Source of the DNA: Megaustenia siamemsis
Lineage: Eukaryota; Mollusca; Gastropoda; Stylommatophora; Ariophantidae
Direction: 5' to 3'
Assembly: GCA_032433765.1 (NCBI GenBank)
Contig: JAVIAB010000073.1
Location: forward strand, 68,553,087 to 68,617,086
Length of the DNA stretch: 64,000 nt
In this document: positions 59,581 through 64,000 of the stretch, piece by piece
How positions within the stretch are numbered: position 1 is the stretch's first letter
Layout of the letters: every line of letters begins with the position of its first letter
Notes under the pieces: generated by a model
Told to the model about the DNA's origin: nothing
Databases searched by the model: none
Seen by the model: only the letters and a program-made list of their open reading frames with translations
Made by a program: the position numbers and the translations under genes

Positions 59581-60560
59581 ATTAGGCAATGTTCTCTCGA
59601 TCGCTGCAGAAAGTGCATTCGGGATCTGATTAATTTAGGTTTTCCATTGCACTTTTCTGCATTAAAGTAAAAATGATGATCTACTTATTACATCTGCGCC
59701 GCTAAAGCGAAGTTGTGCGCAAACAACAGTCCCTTTTTGATAAATCAAGTGTTGTGAATGCGACCTTCCACCGTCTAGACTTGATCTGCGCTTTATGTCA
59801 CATTGTTCATGACCATTGTTGGAATTCCTTGACGCAAGTTATTTCCATGTTACTTATTAATGTAAACTACTTCGTCAGCCGCAGTTTTATCTCTTTAGGA
59901 ATTTGCACCGTGTTTTGTTCATCGTAGGCTGCTTTCACTAGAGTAATCAGGAATCTAAAGGGAGCGAAATTGTTGTGTGTACAACATTTTTGTGTGCTAC
60001 GTCATCGTAATGGCTCATTGTACATCCCTAGACCAGCCGTACACTAATCTTACGTCTTGTTTGATGTGCGACAGGGATTATCTGACGATGAACAGTGTGT
60101 CTATACGTTCGGAATTGGAGTCAACAACAATGGCCTAACATCATCAAGCGCTATACATTTTTAAAAAATACGACGATCATCATTTTCAAGAGGACGTGAA
60201 CTTCCATGGTATATGGTGGATAGGCGGCGGGAACATTGAAGGCTATGCATGAAAAGTGTTCCTTGTTTCAGTTTCCTCATATTCCAAGTCCAGCTTGTTG
60301 CAGGAGCTACTGAGTTAAGTGTCTCATCCGTTTTGATCATGTTTCGATATTCCAATTGTTTATGATGAATGATGATATCGTATGACAGGGAACAGTTGGC
60401 TGTGTTCACTTTCTGCGCGGTTTCGCCTTATGTCTTTTGGCATGTGCTGAGACTGCTACAATGGGGACTACAGTTACCTTTCTTTGTTTGGGAGATGATA
60501 TATTAATTCGGATGATTACGCTCGCACGGGCGGTTGAGCAATTATGGATTTTAATTCGTT
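59581..60560. promoter_or_regulatory. CpG-dense patch, possible promoter or 5' exon
   Basis: By hand count there are about 45 CpG in this 1-kb block (for example GCGCCGCTAAAGCG near 59697 and ACGCTCGCACGGGCGG near 60518). Neighbouring sequence has only a handful per kb. No long reading frame or transposon ends were found. It could be an unmethylated promoter or first exon, or an unrecognised transposon. Confidence 0.3.
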
Positions 60561-60990
60561 TGCAGTGATACCGGGGCCTTCCATAACCAAATAATTAGGC
60601 AGTCATGGCTTGAGAACATTATATCCCACCAAAAACATTTTGGTCATCCCCTAGCTGATGAATGTGTCTTCTTAATCTTAGACCTAAGATGCACTTCACA
60701 GACAAATGTCTCCCTCTTCTACTATCTGCCATGCTACATCATCTATGTCTCTTTCATTCATACTTTGCTGTCCACTAGTTGGCAGTTCTTGTTATTCTTG
60801 TTGGATCTACTATGATTACATGACCTATTCAGTTACTGCAACTGTCCATTGTGCGTATTTGCTCTTTGTTGCAGCTGTTAAGCAGTTCATAGTTGATTTC
60901 TTCTGTTGTCAATTTTCCTTGGGCAGGTAGGCAATGTTGCTCTCTAGCATTCAAATTCACACTGAAGCAGTGAAACAGCAAAGACCTCAT

Positions 60991-61148
60991 TAAAAAAAAA
61001 AAAAAGTAAAGTACCCCCGTCATGCCAAGTGGCGTATAGGGAATATGGTGTTAATGACCATAAATCTTACAGACCTTTGACATATGATTTTTGGGTTAAT
61101 GTGGTCGGTATTATGCTGTGCCGCCTTACTTTCCCAGAAAAAAATCCG
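60991..61148 (-). mobile_element. SINE family 1, 5'-truncated, with target duplication
   Basis: The body from the A-tail (60992-61004) to TTTCCCAGAAAAAAATCCG matches 4451-4600. An 11-bp target duplication AAAGACCTCAT lies at 60980-60990 and 61149-61159. The tRNA-like head is lost. Confidence 0.9.
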
Positions 61149-61441
61149 AAAGACCTCATATGCCATAAGTTTAATTTTTGCATTGTTCATTGAACTTGAA
61201 TTTCTATTGTTATTGCATTGTTTATTGTACTTGAATTTCTACTGTTTTTTTGCATTGTTCTTTTGTGTACTGGAAAGAATTTCTATTGTTATTGAAGAAA
61301 GACTGATAGCAATTTAAGAAATGTCTTTCCCTTACTGTTTTAATGTTACCCAACTTTGTGAGTCAGGTTTCTATTTTCACAGCTGAGTCAATTAATGTCC
61401 CTCCTAAAGTAATGATGTTTAAGTTGTGAAGTCATGAAACT

Positions 61442-61535
61442 CATCATCATCATCATCATCGAGTGCCTTCCCCGCAACGAAGGTTGGCTACCAAGGAGCG
61501 CCATTCTGCTCTGTCTCTTGCTTTGATGGTGCAGA
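61442..61535 (-). mobile_element. LINE (family D) extreme 3' end
   Basis: A (CAT)n tail is followed by CGAGTGCCTTCCCCGCAACG and the CTCTGTCTCTTGCTTTGATG stretch, as at 42540 and 48855. It stops abruptly at 61535, so this is a very short 5'-truncated insertion. Confidence 0.85.
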
Positions 61536-64000
61536 CCAATGAAACTACTGTTCCTTATCAGACCAACTGAGATACCATCTGTACAAGACCTAGCAGTGAA
61601 TTGTCAGATATGGTGAGTTGATTTGATGTCTCTGACTAAACAAACACTATGATACCACACCCTTAGTTTCAAAGAGAGAGAGAGAGAGAGAGAGAGAGAA
61701 CATGTGCGTGTGTGTCTGTGTGACACTTTATGGATTCTTTAGCAAACACAGACATTTTTTTTCAAAACTACCAAGGGATTAGAACTAGTATTTTCATCTA
61801 GTTGGCCAATAGGTTTTTTTTTCCACTAAGATAAGTTTCACTTTATGCTCTGCAAAGGGACAAACTGCTATTGTCTGGATGAATGATTATTGTTACAATT
61901 TTACTTGGTGTGTGCTACTCTTTGTCTTTTTCCTCTTAATGGCAGACATTAAATAAATATACCCCTTCCCCCACCCCCAAACATATATTATCAATGTTTA
62001 GCCTTAAATACGAAAAGAAGAGGATCCCTCCACTCTTGCTTTCTCCTCCTCACCAAGTATAAATAAATAAACAAGCATGGACTAAAATACAAAATAAAAA
62101 GACGCCTTTCACTGAGGGAAAAAGAAAGCAACATTTGGCTAACACCGGCTGATTAACAAGCTTATCAAGCAGATAGCATGGGGAAAATCTTAGATGATAA
62201 AATGCACTCATTTACATCTAGGAAAACTTATTTTAAAGAAGATTATGTCACTCTGCTTTAGATATGTTCAGTTTATATAATGTTAAGTCTGTAATAATTT
62301 TGAGGCAAACTGTGTAGGATTTAAAACAGTATGTTTTATAACACAAATATATGCGCTAAGTCTGAGAAAATGACATCTGGAATACAACAAAACAAGAGTT
62401 TATTTAAATTACTGACAAAAAAAAAAAAACATCACAAAGGAAAGAATAGAAATTAAACTAAGTCTGAGTTTCCAGCAGAAAAATAGAAAATGAAATGGTC
62501 TCAAGAGAATAGGCAATGCAATAGAAATAAAATCTTGCTTCATTTATTGTAAAGATGATGAAACATAAGCTCACAAAGAGAAATGACATTTCTTTAATTT
62601 GTTTGTTTTTGAAAGAGCACTTTATAGAGGAATGTTGCAGTTCACATGAGGGCTCCAATATCTGTACCTTTCAGCAACAAGCATCAACTAAAGGCAGTTG
62701 TTCTATATGAAGATGACAGTCCTCTTTGACATGCGAGTGGATGCAGTGGACAGATTCTTACCTGCGACTCTTGGGAATATTGTGGTGGTTAATAGTTTAA
62801 CTGGGAATTTTATGCTATTAACTTTTACATGCAAAATGATGAATGCTAAATGTAATAATAAAACAAGCAAAGTTATAACTGGTTAAATTTGAAAATGTTA
62901 CATTTTAAATGATGCATTGGGTTTGAATATAACAGCAGATTTTTTTTATTAAAAAGCTTAAAAAAATTACTAATGCCTTTTTCATTGCGACAATTGTTTT
63001 TCAAAACAATATTAGCACCAAGAATTTGGATCAAAGCAAACTAAAATTCTAGACACTTTGAAAAAAAAATGGTTATGTAATCCTGCCAAGTCTTTGCATT
63101 ACAACATCATGTATATGTTCTATAAATAAAAAAACTATAACTGAGAGGTTTCTCTTTACAAAAAGTCAACATTGATAAACATTGCACTCGCAAAACAGGT
63201 ATAAAAATAAAGGTTGGGAGTAGACATAAAAACTATTTGTATTTAAAAAAAAATAAAATAAAAAGTTTTTTTTGTTATGCCACATAAGCATTATAGGAAC
63301 TAAAGCAGTTTCAACCAAAAGATCTTAATAATAAACAGATTATAACTAAAGCAGAACACCAAAACTCACAGAAAATAACAGATGAATATAAGAGTAAGCA
63401 GCTGAAAAAAAAAACCAATTAAGTAAAAGTGAAAAAAAATAAAACACTATACATCCAATAGAAAGCAAACAACTAAAATTAAAAAACTGACACAATAAAA
63501 GTTAATCAGCAAAAATGGATAACAAATAAAATAGTCTGACCACAGATAAATCACATTTGACAAAAATAAAGAATAAAGATAATATATGCTTATATTTATA
63601 TGATTCAACACTCACTGTCAGGTAACAATTTTGTAGAATATAATTTGAAAGTATTAAAGTAAGATAACAAACATAATAATAGAAAGAAAGAAAAGAGCAA
63701 GAAAAAAGAACACAGGGGAAGTAATCTTTTTGCCTGCAGTCCATCTTGTATTTAGCTTAGTTTGACACAAATGTGAGTTTGGTGAAATGATCAGGTAAAG
63801 AAACATTCTGCAATGTTCAGGTTCGAGCTGAGTATGTAGCTCATTCTAGTGATCATGGTCTGCAGAAATAGTGTGGCATCCAGTGGCAGCTTGCCAAGAA
63901 TAAGATCTAAGCAAAGGACAAACATTGCAGTGGCATTCAAAACAAAATGGATTAATGAAAGAGCAAACTTATTGTTTGAATCTCATGGTGGTATTTTTGC
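61536..64000. other. Non-coding sequence to the window end
   Basis: AT-rich, probably intron or upstream region of the FRS2-like gene. A (GA)n run lies at 61674-61699. The minus strand shows no PTB-domain-like exon, and no mobile element is recognised. Confidence 0.45.

Noticed and set aside
62698..62886. Short plus frame beginning MFYMKMTVLFDMRVDAVDRF
   Set aside because: No partner exons or recognisable domain; likely chance.

Overview
This 64 kb window comes from an AT-rich invertebrate animal genome. Spliced genes with kilobase introns, many decayed non-LTR retrotransposons, tRNA-derived SINEs, Tc1/mariner and TTAA-type DNA elements, minisatellites and long poly(G)/poly(C) runs all point that way. 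A lophotrochozoan, probably a mollusc, is the best guess. That guess is an inference from the repeat profile and not a proof. There are no operons, CRISPR arrays or prokaryotic signals.

Two host genes are visible, and they converge. Gene 1 lies on the + strand from about 3.0 to 29.8 kb. Five exons (2957-3058, 6019-6159, 7435-7879, 18144-21278, 29727-29833) have canonical splice sites and matching intron phases. Together they encode at least 1309 residues: an Arg/Gly-rich segment, an acidic segment, a poly-Ser tract, a long Ser-Arg-Pro domain built of 13-residue repeats, Lys-rich stretches and a short terminal coiled coil resembling the N-terminal helix of CCDC9. The 5' end is outside the window. 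Gene 2 lies on the - strand at 59038-56816. It is the terminal coding exon of an FRS2/SNT-type docking protein, recognised by the two C-terminal tyrosine motifs that bind SHP2 in FRS2 and by internal YxN motifs. Its reading frame is broken twice. The upstream PTB-domain exons are not in the window.

The rest is mobile-element debris. From 0 to 3 kb there are LINE 3' ends and an RNase-H-bearing LINE. The introns of gene 1 (3-30 kb) hold a TTAA-type palindromic element, SINEs, three minisatellite arrays (5.3-5.8, 9.2-10.2 and 10.8-12.2 kb), and a LINE whose reverse transcriptase is split by a TA-flanked DNA element at 15.2-16.0 kb. The intergenic 30-56.8 kb contains a SINE interrupted by a LINE insertion, several RNase-H LINE fragments, two internally deleted Tc1/mariner-type elements with recognisable terminal repeats, and a SINE whose tail matches the tail of a LINE in the same window. 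A CpG-dense patch lies at 59.6-60.5 kb.

All family assignments come from reading motifs by eye; no database search was possible. No clearly new biological system was found. The strongest leads are the gene 1 architecture, the broken FRS2-like gene, and the nested and paired retroelements.
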